Source of the DNA: Rufibacter radiotolerans
Lineage (GTDB): Bacteria; Bacteroidota; Bacteroidia; Cytophagales; Hymenobacteraceae
Length of the DNA stretch: 64,000 nt
NCBI RefSeq assembly: GCF_001078055.1
Contig: NZ_CP010777.1
Location: 1,820,408 to 1,884,407 of the forward strand
Direction of reading: 5' to 3'
This document shows, one piece after another, positions 25,789 through 35,426 of the stretch (its first letter is position 1; each line of letters opens with the position of its first letter). Below the pieces are notes generated by a model that ran no database searches, was not told the DNA's origin, and saw only the letters and a list, made by a program, of their open reading frames with translations. Position numbers and translations under genes: made by a program.

Positions 25789-26913
25789 TTATCCGGCGAG
25801 GGAAACCCCGATCCATTTCCCTATGAAAAAGGTGATGGCGGCCGCTGCCAGCCCAAACAGCACCTGCCGGGCACCGGAATACCAGACACTTTTGCCCGTA
25901 AACAGCGTAATGGCCGCTCCAATAATAAACAACCCCAGCGTACTGAAGACCAGGCTCTGGATAATGGCGCTGTTACCAGAAGTATAGAAAAAAGGTATTA
26001 CCGGCAGCACCGCGCCAACCGCAAATAGCAGGAAAGAGGCAATGGCGGCTTCCCAGGCCGAGCCTTCCAATTCATCTCTGTTGATACCTAGTTCCTCTTT
26101 CACCAGAATATCATGCGCCCGCTTGGGGTCAGACATGGCGGTGGCAGCCATCTGGTGGGCCTGCTCCTCAGGTAATCCCTTGGCAATATAGATGAGGGCC
26201 AACTCGCGCAGTTCCCCTTCGGGGTTGGTTTCTATCTCCAGCATTTCCAGGGCCATTTGCCGTTCATATAGCTCCTGCGAGCTTTTTACGGATATCCATT
26301 CGCCCAAGGCCATGGACAAGGCCCCGGCCAGAAGCCCCGCCAAACCCGCCAGCAAGACGCCGCTGCCGCCGTTGGTGGCACCGGCTACGCCCATCACCAG
26401 GCTCATGTTGGACACCAGCCCATCATTGGCACCTAATACGGCCGCCCGTAAAGCGTTTCCGCCAATGCTCCGATGCTTGCCTTCTATGCGGGAAATGTGC
26501 TCGCCCGTCACCTTGCTTTTATTGTTTAGCAGGGTTTGTAGGATCCTGACGTGGTTGACTTCATCGCCGGAAGGCGCAATATTGCTTTTCTCTTTTAGCG
26601 AAAGTTGCGCCACGGCTATGCTTTTCTCGGTGTCCATGAGCACGCCAATCACGTAGCCGTACCCCAGGATTTTACCAAGCCGGTCCAGCACCCGGGCCCG
26701 CCAGGAGGGGGGCGGCAAAGAAATATCATGCCCGTCTTGCTTCAGCCTTTGCTGCATCTTTTCGGCGTGTTCCTGCTCAATTTCCCCTAATTCCTGAAAC
26801 AAACGGGCAATGGCCGGCACTTCCTCGGCAGCCGCAATGCGCCCGTACAGGTAGGAAGCGTCTACTTCGGTTTGCAGGCTGTCTGTGTATTTTCTGGCGG
26901 GTACTGGATTCAT
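25789..26913 (-). CDS. VIT1/CCC1 family transporter with rubrerythrin-like N-terminal domain
   Basis: 374 residues. The N-terminal part (1 to about 135) resembles a ferritin-like/rubrerythrin diiron domain: E in AAAEEVPAIARLFQELGEIEQEHAEKM and further acidic helices. The C-terminal part is the VIT1/CCC1 iron/manganese transporter fold: GANDGLVSNMSLVMGVAGA, AGALSMALGEWISVKSSQE, and helices at the end. Such fusions export or sequester Fe(II)/Mn(II). It is third in a minus-strand operon behind the adaptor gene (28-base gap) and the CzcA-TolC pump, linking iron or manganese handling to heavy-metal efflux. Confidence 0.88.
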   Translation of the reverse strand: MNPVPARKYTDSLQTEVDASYLYGRIAAAEEVPAIARLFQELGEIEQEHAEKMQQRLKQDGHDISLPPPSWRARVLDRLGKILGYGYVIGVLMDTEKSIAVAQLSLKEKSNIAPSGDEVNHVRILQTLLNNKSKVTGEHISRIEGKHRSIGGNALRAAVLGANDGLVSNMSLVMGVAGATNGGSGVLLAGLAGLLAGALSMALGEWISVKSSQELYERQMALEMLEIETNPEGELRELALIYIAKGLPEEQAHQMAATAMSDPKRAHDILVKEELGINRDELEGSAWEAAIASFLLFAVGAVLPVIPFFYTSGNSAIIQSLVFSTLGLFIIGAAITLFTGKSVWYSGARQVLFGLAAAAITFFIGKWIGVSLAG

Positions 26914-26941
26914 AACAGGAGTTTTAAATTGCGAATAAAAG

Positions 26942-28108
26942 CTATTCTTCCTCTTTGTTCTTTAGTTTCATGAGCAGGGAATAGGCGCCCTTGGTGACAT
27001 AGGTCTGGCTTTCGGGGTTAAGGCCCGGGGAGGGAAGGCCCGGGGAGGGAAGCAAGGCCGTGAATCCGTGCTCTGAGTTCCCGGTCTGAGCCTCCACCAT
27101 CTCAAAGACGCCAGTGTCACGGACGGTAAACACAAACTGCTTGTTACCGAAGCGCACAATGGCATCTTCTGGCAAGGTGTAGGCTTCATGGCTTTGTAAT
27201 TCTATTTCGGCGGTCATAAACATGCCAGGCACCAGGGAAGGGTCATCCTTCTCCAGATGGCAGTGCACTTCAATGGCCCGGTCCTGGGCCACGTCTTTGC
27301 CAATGTAGATGATTTTGGCAGGGTGCTTCTTCTCCGGCTGACTGGTCTGGTAGGCCATTACCTGTTGCCCTATCTGCAGCTTACCTAAATCTTTTTCGAA
27401 GACCGTCAGCATCAGGTGTAGGTCTTTGGGATTGACCAATTCAAAGAGAATATCAGAGGGGACCACATATTTCCCCTGGTTCACGTTTACCTTGGTCACG
27501 TACCCGTCAATGGGGGAATACAGCCTGAGCCGGCGGGAGAGGTTTTGCTCTGTCAGGCGGCTGGGGTTTAAACCCACCATGCGTAGTTTTTCTGCCAGGG
27601 CCTGCTGCAACACCCGCTGGCTTTTATACTCCGAAACGGTTTGCTGGTAAACTTTGTCGCTGGTGGCTTTGCTTTGGTTAAGGTCGCGCTGGCGGGCGTA
27701 TTCTTTTTCCAGGTAATACAGGCGGGCCTTGGCGGTGAGGTAATCCTGCTGCAGTTGTATGTAGGCCTGGTCTTCCAGTTCGGCCATGAGCTGCCCTTTT
27801 TTAAGGTGCATACCGGGTAAAAGGGTCGTTTTCTTGATATATCCGCCCAGCGGCACACTCACGGAGACAAGGCTTTGGGGCGGCGCCTCCATGACCCCAT
27901 TTACCTGCAGGGCCGTGCCAATGGTTTTAAGCTGCGCCTTTCCTGTCTTTACGTTGCCATTGCGTAATTGCGCGGGCGTGAGCTGCACCAGATTGGTCAC
28001 CTGCTCTTTCTCTGCTTCTGCCGTACTGGGTTCTGACGCAGGCTCAGAGCTGCAGCCCAGCAGCAGCCCGCCTAGAACAGAGATTAAGAAATAGACGGTT
28101 CTTTTCAT
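26942..28108 (-). CDS. RND efflux periplasmic adaptor, lipoprotein
   Basis: 388-residue membrane-fusion protein (CusB/CzcB class). Lipoprotein signal ends LLLGCSS with Cys19. The barrel-sandwich hybrid halves are seen at about 75-115 (VSVPLGGYIKKTTLLPG) and 205-230 (LYSPIDGYVTKVNVNQG), flanking a long alpha-hairpin (about 115-195). A beta-barrel and a membrane-proximal domain follow. Near the C-terminus a 15-base tandem duplication gives the repeated residues PSPGL. It lies 4 bases after the pump gene and supplies the periplasmic bridge of the tripartite complex. Confidence 0.9.
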   Translation of the reverse strand: MKRTVYFLISVLGGLLLGCSSEPASEPSTAEAEKEQVTNLVQLTPAQLRNGNVKTGKAQLKTIGTALQVNGVMEAPPQSLVSVSVPLGGYIKKTTLLPGMHLKKGQLMAELEDQAYIQLQQDYLTAKARLYYLEKEYARQRDLNQSKATSDKVYQQTVSEYKSQRVLQQALAEKLRMVGLNPSRLTEQNLSRRLRLYSPIDGYVTKVNVNQGKYVVPSDILFELVNPKDLHLMLTVFEKDLGKLQIGQQVMAYQTSQPEKKHPAKIIYIGKDVAQDRAIEVHCHLEKDDPSLVPGMFMTAEIELQSHEAYTLPEDAIVRFGNKQFVFTVRDTGVFEMVEAQTGNSEHGFTALLPSPGLPSPGLNPESQTYVTKGAYSLLMKLKNKEEE

Positions 28109-28112
28109 GGGC

Positions 28113-31100
28113 TTATCTTCTGCCGGTTAGGGCTTTAATGTCTAAAGTAATCTGGTTGTAACTTCTCACCGCCTCGAGGTAATTGGTTTGGATAGTGATG
28201 GCCTGGTTAGTGAGCAACACCCATTCCAGGTAATCAATCTCCCCGTTCCTGAACAGGTCATTGGCAGAGGAGATAATGGTGGCAGCATTCGGCAAAGCCG
28301 ATTTCTCAAAATAAGTCAGCGCCTCTTCGGCTAACAGAAACTGCTCCCGTGCCTTCTTGAGTTGGGCCTCCAGGGCAAAGGTGACCGCCACTACGGAGTT
28401 CTCAGCGATCTGCTCCTGGATTCTGGCGGCCTGGATTCTGGATTTCTGCGCCCAGGAAAATAGAGGCAGCCCAACTCCTACCTGAACCGAGGAGAACCGG
28501 TCTGCTGAACTGTAATTCTTTTCCACTCCGTCTACGGTCTGGTTTCCCTTTATGCTTTGGTTATTGTACCCGGCCAGAAGGTCGGGGAGGAGCCTGTTTT
28601 TTTCGGCCCTGGTTCTGGCTTTGCTAACTTCCTGTTGTTGCTGCAGCAGTTTCAGGTAGGGGTGCTGCCTGACGGAAAGTGAATCACGCACCGGGGGAAA
28701 AGCAATCTTCAGAGGGTGGACCGCTGGCACAAACACGGTATCTGTCTGTAGAAGATCCTGAAACTGCTGCTGCAGGCTGACCATCTCTTGCTGTACTTGT
28801 TTTACGTGCAAACTCACTTGTCCGTGCTGTGTTTGGGCGGTGTTTTTCTCTAGGATGTTGCTGGCCCCTTTGGCAAACCGAAGCTCGGCGTTGCGCAGAA
28901 AAGAGGCATACAAACTGTCGGTTCGTAGAAGTAGTCGCTGTTTTTCCCGGGAGTATAGCATCTCATAAAAGACCTTAGTTACCTGCCATTCCAATTCATA
29001 GGCCGTTACCTCACTTTGGGCATTGCCCTGCTGCCATTCCTGTTTAAGAAGGTTTTTCTGTGTAGTGTACACTGCCGGCAACTTCATGCTTTGGGTGATT
29101 CCAAAACGGGTGTCTTTGTAAGCGCTGTTGATCTGGCCATATTCGCCGTTGACCGTGGTGGAAGGAAGGTCCCAGGCGGTACCCTGTAGTTTCTGCAAAG
29201 AAGAGGCGTGCAGCCGGTCGTTCTGCAACCGCAGGTTTTGCTGCAGTGCCTTGGCCACCGCGTTGTCCAGGGTTATAGGTTGTTGCGCAGCCGCTACCGC
29301 GGGTAAAAGAAAGGCAAGTAGTAAAAGTACAAGGGCGGGAGCAGGAGTAGAGCCTGTCTCTTCCTGGCCTGGGTGCTCATCATGGTAGACGGCTTTCTCA
29401 AACAGAATATACAGGGAGGGTAACACGAAGAGTGTAAGAAGCGTAGCCACCACCAACCCGCCAATCACCACAGTGGCCAAAGGGCGTTGCACCTCGGCCC
29501 CGGCGCCCGCGCTAAGCGCCATAGGCAGGAACCCGAGAGAAGCCACGCTGGCCGTCATCAAAACTGGGCGAAGGCGGGAGTGCGTGCCTTCCAGCACGAT
29601 TTCCTGGAGCGTCATGGGTTTGCCCGCTTTTTTGCGCAGGCGGTTGAACTCTGCTATCATGACAATGCCGTTTAGAACCGCTACCCCAAACAAAGCGATA
29701 AAACCTACCCCCGCTGAAATACTGAAGGGCATATCCCTGAGCCATAGGCCAAATACTCCACCAATAGCAGACAGGGGAATGGCCGAAAAGATAAGCAGCC
29801 CGTACCGGAAAGACCTGAACGCGAAATACAAGAGAAGGAAAATAAGCGCCAGCGAGACCGGGACCGCCACGGACAGCCGTTTGCGGGCCGCCTCCAGATT
29901 CTCAAAAGCGCCGCCGTACACCACGTAATAGGCAGGAGGGAGGTTTAATTGCTGCTGTACCTTTTGCTGCAATTCCGCTACCAGGCTCTGCACATCGCGG
30001 TCCCGTACGTTAAACCCTACCATTATGCGCCGTTTGGCGTCTTCCCGCTGAATCTGGTAAGGGCCTTCCTCCAGCTTGACCTCAGCTACCAGGTACAGCG
30101 GAATCTGCTGGCCGTCTTGCGTGGGGACCAGAAGGTTCTGCACGTCGTTTATGTTTTGGCGCAGTTCCCCCTGCAGGCGCACCACCAGGTCAAACCTTCT
30201 TTCGCCCTCAAACACCAGCCCCGTACTTACCCCTGCAAAGGCGGTGTTCACGGCCTGGTTGATGTTTGAAATGGTGGCTCCGTGCTGGGCAATGGCGGCG
30301 TGGTTGTACTTGATCACTATCTGGGGCATACCGGTGACAGTCTCCACGTACATGTCTTTGGCGCCTTGCACCGTAGCCGCTATCTGTCCCAGCCGCTGGG
30401 CATAATGAGCTAAGGTGTCCAAGTCTTCACCGTAGATTTTACACACCACATCCTGGCGAGCACCGGTCATCAATTCATTGAAACGCATTTGCACCGGGTA
30501 CTGGAAACCAGCTGTGATGCCTGGCACCTCCTGCATGGCCTCGCCCATTTTCTCCGCTAATTCATTAAAGGAAGAAGCAGAGGACCATTCTTTTTTGGGT
30601 TTCAGGATGACCATCATATCACTGGCCTCAATAGGCATGGGGTCGGTGGGGATCTCGCCGGAGCCTATTTTGGTAACTATTTTCTCTACTTCCGGGAAAC
30701 GGTCCAGCAATATACCAGAGGCTTGCTGCGTGGCTTTAATGGTGGTGTTAAGGTTACTGCCGGTCAGTACCCGGGTATCTACCGCGAAGTCGCCTTCCTC
30801 CAGCGCCGGGATAAACTCCCCGCCCAAGGACATGAGCACCCAAACGGCCCCGGCAAAAAGAAGAAAAGCACTGGCCACCACCGTTTTGGGATAGTTGATG
30901 ACGCGGCGCAGGTGTTTTTGGTAGAAGTTTTCCAGGCGGGCCATCATCCGGTCAGAGAAGGTAGGGGTATGCGTGATTTTCTTACTTAAAAACACCGCGC
31001 TCATCATTGGCACATAGGTAATGGACAGGAGGGCGGCACCTACCAGGGCAAAGGATACCGTTTGGGCCATGGGTCTGAACATTTTACCTTCAATGCCCTG

Positions 31101-32507
31101 CAGCGTAAGAATAGGCAGGTACACTATGAGAATAATGATCTGCCCGAAGATGGCGCTGTTCATCATGCGGCTGGCAGCTTTCTGCACCGTGTCGTCCATG
31201 TTTTGCTGGGACAGGTGGATGGTGGTGGCAAAGCGCTTGTTATAGGCAAACGTGTGCAGCACGGCCTCTACTATAATGACGGCCCCGTCCACAATCAGCC
31301 CGAAATCCAGGGCGCCCAGGCTCATCAGGTTGCCACTGACGCCAAACGTGTTCATCATTGTGATGGCAAACAGCATGGAGAGCGGGATCACTGAGGCCAC
31401 CAGTAAGCCCGCCCGAAAGTTGCCCAGGAACAAAACCAGAACGAACACTACAATTAGCGCCCCTTCCAGCAGGTTGCGCTCTACGGTGCTTATGGCGTTA
31501 TTCACCATCTTGGTCCGGTCCAGGAACGCTTCAATCACCACGCCTTCGGGCAACGACTTTTTGATTTGTTCAATGCGCGTTTTAACTTCCTTGATGACCT
31601 GGTTGCTGTTGGCACCCTTTAGCATCATGACCACGGCGCCCGCAACCTCGCCTTTGTCATTGTAGGTCATGGCCCCAAAGCGGGTGGCATGCCCATAGGT
31701 TACTTCGGCCACGTCACGCACCAGCAGGGGAGAGCCGTTGGAGGTTTGGCCCAGGGCAATATTTTCAATATCTTCCAGAGAACCCACCAAACCTTCGCTC
31801 CTGATAAAAAGTACGGCGTCTCCTTTGTCTATGTAAGAGCCCCCGGTATTTTGGTTGTTTTGCTCCAGCGCAGTAAATACATCGGCAATGGATAATCCAT
31901 AGGATTTAAGCCGGAGCGGGTTCACCTCAATCTGGTACTGCTTCAGGAAACCCCCAAAGCTGCTGACATCTGCCACGCCTGGCACGCCCAGCAACTGCCT
32001 CCGGACAATCCAATCCTGGATGGTGCGCAGTTCCATGGCGCCATACTGGTTTTCATACCCTGGTTTGGGGCGGACCACATACTGGTAGATTTCGCCCAGG
32101 CCAGTGGTCACGGGGCCCAGTTCCGGCTGCCCCACGCCTTGCGGAATTTGCGAAGCGACCGTCTGCAACCGTTCGGCTACCTGCTGCCGGGCCCAGTATA
32201 CATCAACCCCGTCTCCAAAAACGATGGTAACCAGGGAGAGCCCGAAACGCGAAAAACTCCTTATCTCCTTAATTCCGGGAATGTTGCTGTTGGCCTGTTC
32301 CACCGGAAAGGTGACCAGCCGTTCAATGTCCGGGGCACCCAGCGAAGGAGCCACGGTGATGACCTGCACCTGGTTGTTGGTAATGTCTGGGACGGCGTCA
32401 ATGGGCAGGAGGGTCACGTTATAAGAGCCTACCACTACCAATACAATCACCATCAGGCCAATGATGAGCTTATTTTGGATAGAGAAGGAAATGATCTTGT
32501 TTAGCAT
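28113..32507 (-). CDS. CzcA-family heavy-metal RND pump fused to a TolC/CzcC-like outer-membrane channel
   Basis: 1464 residues. Residues 1 to about 1035 are an HME-RND pump: DFGLIVDGAVIIVE places Asp401, Asp407 and Glu414 at the proton-relay positions of CzcA (402, 408, 415), with twelve predicted TM helices and two periplasmic loops. After a short linker a hydrophobic segment ending in LLPAVAAAQ (about 1055-1073) resembles a signal peptide, followed by an outer-membrane efflux-protein domain of about 390 residues (ITLDNAVAKALQQNLRL, coiled-coil pairs). So inner pump and outer channel are in one polypeptide, possibly cut at the internal signal. CzcA-like rather than CusA-like because of the DFG...DGA relay; the exact metal is unknown. 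Confidence 0.9.
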   Translation of the reverse strand: MLNKIISFSIQNKLIIGLMVIVLVVVGSYNVTLLPIDAVPDITNNQVQVITVAPSLGAPDIERLVTFPVEQANSNIPGIKEIRSFSRFGLSLVTIVFGDGVDVYWARQQVAERLQTVASQIPQGVGQPELGPVTTGLGEIYQYVVRPKPGYENQYGAMELRTIQDWIVRRQLLGVPGVADVSSFGGFLKQYQIEVNPLRLKSYGLSIADVFTALEQNNQNTGGSYIDKGDAVLFIRSEGLVGSLEDIENIALGQTSNGSPLLVRDVAEVTYGHATRFGAMTYNDKGEVAGAVVMMLKGANSNQVIKEVKTRIEQIKKSLPEGVVIEAFLDRTKMVNNAISTVERNLLEGALIVVFVLVLFLGNFRAGLLVASVIPLSMLFAITMMNTFGVSGNLMSLGALDFGLIVDGAVIIVEAVLHTFAYNKRFATTIHLSQQNMDDTVQKAASRMMNSAIFGQIIILIVYLPILTLQGIEGKMFRPMAQTVSFALVGAALLSITYVPMMSAVFLSKKITHTPTFSDRMMARLENFYQKHLRRVINYPKTVVASAFLLFAGAVWVLMSLGGEFIPALEEGDFAVDTRVLTGSNLNTTIKATQQASGILLDRFPEVEKIVTKIGSGEIPTDPMPIEASDMMVILKPKKEWSSASSFNELAEKMGEAMQEVPGITAGFQYPVQMRFNELMTGARQDVVCKIYGEDLDTLAHYAQRLGQIAATVQGAKDMYVETVTGMPQIVIKYNHAAIAQHGATISNINQAVNTAFAGVSTGLVFEGERRFDLVVRLQGELRQNINDVQNLLVPTQDGQQIPLYLVAEVKLEEGPYQIQREDAKRRIMVGFNVRDRDVQSLVAELQQKVQQQLNLPPAYYVVYGGAFENLEAARKRLSVAVPVSLALIFLLLYFAFRSFRYGLLIFSAIPLSAIGGVFGLWLRDMPFSISAGVGFIALFGVAVLNGIVMIAEFNRLRKKAGKPMTLQEIVLEGTHSRLRPVLMTASVASLGFLPMALSAGAGAEVQRPLATVVIGGLVVATLLTLFVLPSLYILFEKAVYHDEHPGQEETGSTPAPALVLLLLAFLLPAVAAAQQPITLDNAVAKALQQNLRLQNDRLHASSLQKLQGTAWDLPSTTVNGEYGQINSAYKDTRFGITQSMKLPAVYTTQKNLLKQEWQQGNAQSEVTAYELEWQVTKVFYEMLYSREKQRLLLRTDSLYASFLRNAELRFAKGASNILEKNTAQTQHGQVSLHVKQVQQEMVSLQQQFQDLLQTDTVFVPAVHPLKIAFPPVRDSLSVRQHPYLKLLQQQQEVSKARTRAEKNRLLPDLLAGYNNQSIKGNQTVDGVEKNYSSADRFSSVQVGVGLPLFSWAQKSRIQAARIQEQIAENSVVAVTFALEAQLKKAREQFLLAEEALTYFEKSALPNAATIISSANDLFRNGEIDYLEWVLLTNQAITIQTNYLEAVRSYNQITLDIKALTGRR

Positions 32508-32566
32508 GACCCTTTTCTTGCCTTTTGGGTCCTGATACCTGGACCAAGCTGGAACGGATAGTTAAT

Positions 32567-32589
32567 AAAGGGGCATTTAATGCTCCTTT
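32567..32589. promoter_or_regulatory. inverted repeat upstream of the metal-efflux operon
   Basis: AAAGGGGCATT and AATGCTCCTTT form an 11-base inverted repeat around one central base with a single mismatch, 60-82 bases upstream of the pump start. Its length and symmetry suit a dimeric metal-sensing repressor, but no regulator gene is adjacent. Confidence 0.35.
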
Positions 32590-32720
32590 TACTTAAACAA
32601 TTCTAATCTTTAATACGAATAAAACCAGTAAATACCCATGTATAATGCTAGAAATGCAAAGGGATTTTCCCCTACGTTGAACCGGGGACGTCAAAAAATA
32701 AATCGTCTAAATAAGCCGTC

Positions 32721-33572
32721 ATGGAGGTACCTAAAGGAAAAATAATAGCCATAGGAGGGAACGAAGACAAAGGAACTGTTCCTGCCCCAACCGAGGTGCA
32801 AGCGCAACACCAGTTAAGGTTCTTTGACTATGGAATCTTGAAGCGTATCCATGACGAACTCCATGGGCTAGGCTCCCGCATAGAAGTGGTCACCACCGCC
32901 TCGTTAATTCCGGAAGAGATAGGAAAGGTGTACCAAGAGGCTTTTCTCCGTTTAGGGTGCGACAACGTGGGGGTGCTCCACATAAAATCTATACAAGAAG
33001 CAAATGACCCCCAAAACCTGCACAGGTTTTCCGCTGCGCATGGCGTTATGTTTACTGGCGGCGATCAAAGCAGAATCACAACGGCCTTTAATGGCTCAGA
33101 AGCCCTGAAAGTCCTTAAGAAAAGGTATGCGCAGGAGGAAAAGTTTTTGATATCGGGGACCAGTGCGGGCGCCATGGCCCTGTCTCAGGTCATGATCAAA
33201 GGGTCCTGGGAACAAAATGCCCTGGTTAAAGGGATGGTGACGTTAGATAAAGGGATGGGTTTGTTAAACGAGATTGTAGTAGACACACACTTTGTAAACC
33301 GCCGCCGCATTCCGCGCCTAATAGAAGCCATTGCCAGTAATCCGTTACACCTGGGCATTGGCCTGGGGGAAGACACCGGAATTCTGGTGACAGAGAACCA
33401 ATATATTGAAACCATAGGTTCTGGCCTGGTCATAGTCATTGACGGCCGACAACTGGAGGAAAACAACTATGGCGGGGTGAAGGAAGGGGAAGCCCTGTGC
33501 CTGGAACATCTGGTCATGCACGTACTACCCAAAGGAAGACGCTATAATATGGCCACCGGGGAGTTCATGTAA
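32721..33572 (+). CDS. cphB: cyanophycinase
   Basis: 283 residues of the peptidase S51 family, which cuts cyanophycin (multi-L-arginyl-poly-L-aspartate) to beta-Asp-Arg dipeptides. The nucleophile Ser148 lies in GTSAGAMALS, GGDQ is at 113-116 and an acidic residue follows in the expected order. Length is typical for cytoplasmic CphB. No cyanophycin synthetase is in the window, so it may scavenge cyanophycin from other organisms or act on a related isoaspartyl peptide. Monocistronic; start ATG is clear. Confidence 0.88.
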   Translation: MEVPKGKIIAIGGNEDKGTVPAPTEVQAQHQLRFFDYGILKRIHDELHGLGSRIEVVTTASLIPEEIGKVYQEAFLRLGCDNVGVLHIKSIQEANDPQNLHRFSAAHGVMFTGGDQSRITTAFNGSEALKVLKKRYAQEEKFLISGTSAGAMALSQVMIKGSWEQNALVKGMVTLDKGMGLLNEIVVDTHFVNRRRIPRLIEAIASNPLHLGIGLGEDTGILVTENQYIETIGSGLVIVIDGRQLEENNYGGVKEGEALCLEHLVMHVLPKGRRYNMATGEFM

Positions 33573-34105
33573 GCCTGTCAAGCCCTGGTAGAGGCATTTC
33601 CCACAGGAATTTTGCTGAATGCAGGATAGGGACTTTCTAGTGGTTATTCTGGAAAGCGAAAACCAAAAGTAGCAAGAAACCTGTTACCGCCAGTAGACCG
33701 TGGCCAACTGCCAGAAGTTTTGGGAATGGGTTTACCCGTCAGGTCACGGAAATTTTTTTAGTATGATAGATAAAAAAAGATGGATAAAAGGCACAGTTGT
33801 GAGAGCAGCAAATAGATGAGAACAATAGTGGTCTCCAATTAAGGCTGCAGCAAAAAGGATACTATTTGTAAGCCTTATAATTTCTACATACTTACAAAAG
33901 GATGCTAGCTTTGCAAACCCTAGTAATATTGTTAGAGGAAGCGATTACCTGGTATTTGAGAGGAAATTCTAAACATAAGGAAGTGGTTTGAAGTACTACT
34001 TTACATAATATAAATTATAAGACTTTTATAGAGGATTATTTTAAATAGCCTTATACCTTATTATATGTTAAGTAGTATTTAGACCCATGCATAATCAGCA
34101 AAGTC
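33573..34105. other. 533-base AT-rich region without recognisable genes
   Basis: No ORF above 60 residues on either strand. The right half (from about 33900) is clearly richer in A+T than the neighbouring genes. I find no strong promoter, terminator, tRNA or repeat here. It may hold decayed DNA between the cyanophycinase and the S41 protease gene. Confidence 0.5.
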
Positions 34106-35419
34106 TTATTGTTTAACTAACACCTTAGCTTTTTCAAACAATGGATCCTCGTTCAGATATGCTTCTGGCAATGCTGAAAGTTCTACATCTGGCGTAATGC
34201 CTTTGTCTAAAGATTGTCCAGCCTTATTAAATGATTTCCCGGATGGCAGGAACAGGCCTACGCCATTTGATAACTTAAATTCCACCGGGTTGCCATTGCT
34301 TCCCGCAGACCGCTGGCCAATTAGTTGCGCATTCAGAGAGTTTTGCATCATCAATAAAAAGGATTCGCAGCTGCCGGCGTTTTGCGGGCCCATTAAGACC
34401 ACTACTTTACTTTTATACAAGAAATCTTTAGCGGGCTCCAGAACCCTTGTGATCTCTTTGGTAAATGTCTTATGGGCTTCATCAAACAGTAGCACCTTTT
34501 CATAAGCCACCGGTTTATTTACAAAATGGCGGGCAAACTGCTGGGCTAACAGATCATCACCGCCCGGGTTTCCCCGCACATCTAGGATCAGGTACGGCAA
34601 ATGCTGCAAGGCTTTTAATTTGGCGGTGGCAAAGGCAATGTCAACTGCTTGGGTTTTGTTCCAGGTATTGATCCTGATATAGCCAATGTTGTCTTGTACC
34701 GTACCCGCCACCACAAGTCTTCTAGGACTGGTTGTCAAATTCTGGAGCTGGGCATTAACCGCCTCAAAGTTATAGTTGGTGATTTTAAAGGTTGGCGGCT
34801 TGGTAACAAACAAGGTTTTGCCCAGGCGTACCCATACGTCCAGATCATCTGCCGGAGCTAAGCCATGAATCAGTTTGGTGGCAAAACCGCCGGTAGTCTT
34901 CTGTCGGATAATTTCCGGCTCCAAGGAATTTAAGGCTGCCTCCCAGTTATAGCCATTTTTACTAAGGGGCACATACCGCTGTAGAAAATAAGCTTTGAAT
35001 TCCTGAAAAGCCGTTGCGTTGGCTTTTTGGTTTAATTCATTCTTCCTGCTTTGGGTATGAAACACCAATTGGGTGGCGGGCAAAGGCATGCCGCCTGCAC
35101 TCTGGAATTTGTTACTGCTCTCCCCGTTCATGCGTAGTATATACAACCTTCCCCCTTTCAATTTCACGGGAATAATCACTTTCCTGGTGGTTGGCCAGAA
35201 GGGTTTGTCTATAATGTCTACCGAGGCCATGCTGGTGCCAGGAAAAGAGACTCCAGAGGTCATGTCCTTATCAAACTCAATGGTAATCTGAGTAAGTGTA
35301 GTGTCTACATCTGTCGCGCCGGAAGCTGGGAAAGACCTGGTTACTTTGGGCGCATTTGGCTGAGCCCAAACCGTCATTACAGAAAGCAGCCCAAGAACAA
35401 ATACAGACAAAAACTTCAT
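34106..35419 (-). CDS. S41-family (C-terminal processing) peptidase with Ig-like N-terminus
   Basis: 437 residues with a signal peptide (LSVFVLGLLSVMTVWAQ). Residues about 22-130 look like a bacterial Ig-like (Big_5) domain: RSFPASGATDVDTTLTQITI, followed by FDKDM. A tail-specific protease core follows: GYIRINTWNKTQA, LPYLILDVRGNPGGDD, and NAGSCESFLL which carries the catalytic Ser region of S41. No PDZ domain is obvious. The frame opens 23 codons earlier at 35488, but ATG 35419 precedes the signal peptide directly. It follows the TIGR02117 gene by 7 bases in an apparent operon. Confidence 0.82.
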   Translation of the reverse strand: MKFLSVFVLGLLSVMTVWAQPNAPKVTRSFPASGATDVDTTLTQITIEFDKDMTSGVSFPGTSMASVDIIDKPFWPTTRKVIIPVKLKGGRLYILRMNGESSNKFQSAGGMPLPATQLVFHTQSRKNELNQKANATAFQEFKAYFLQRYVPLSKNGYNWEAALNSLEPEIIRQKTTGGFATKLIHGLAPADDLDVWVRLGKTLFVTKPPTFKITNYNFEAVNAQLQNLTTSPRRLVVAGTVQDNIGYIRINTWNKTQAVDIAFATAKLKALQHLPYLILDVRGNPGGDDLLAQQFARHFVNKPVAYEKVLLFDEAHKTFTKEITRVLEPAKDFLYKSKVVVLMGPQNAGSCESFLLMMQNSLNAQLIGQRSAGSNGNPVEFKLSNGVGLFLPSGKSFNKAGQSLDKGITPDVELSALPEAYLNEDPLFEKAKVLVKQ

Positions 35420-35426
35420 TTGAGGG

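Noticed and set aside
33763-33819. 18-residue ORF rich in Lys and Arg in the AT-rich gap
   Set aside because: Too short, no ribosome site or family resemblance; probably chance.
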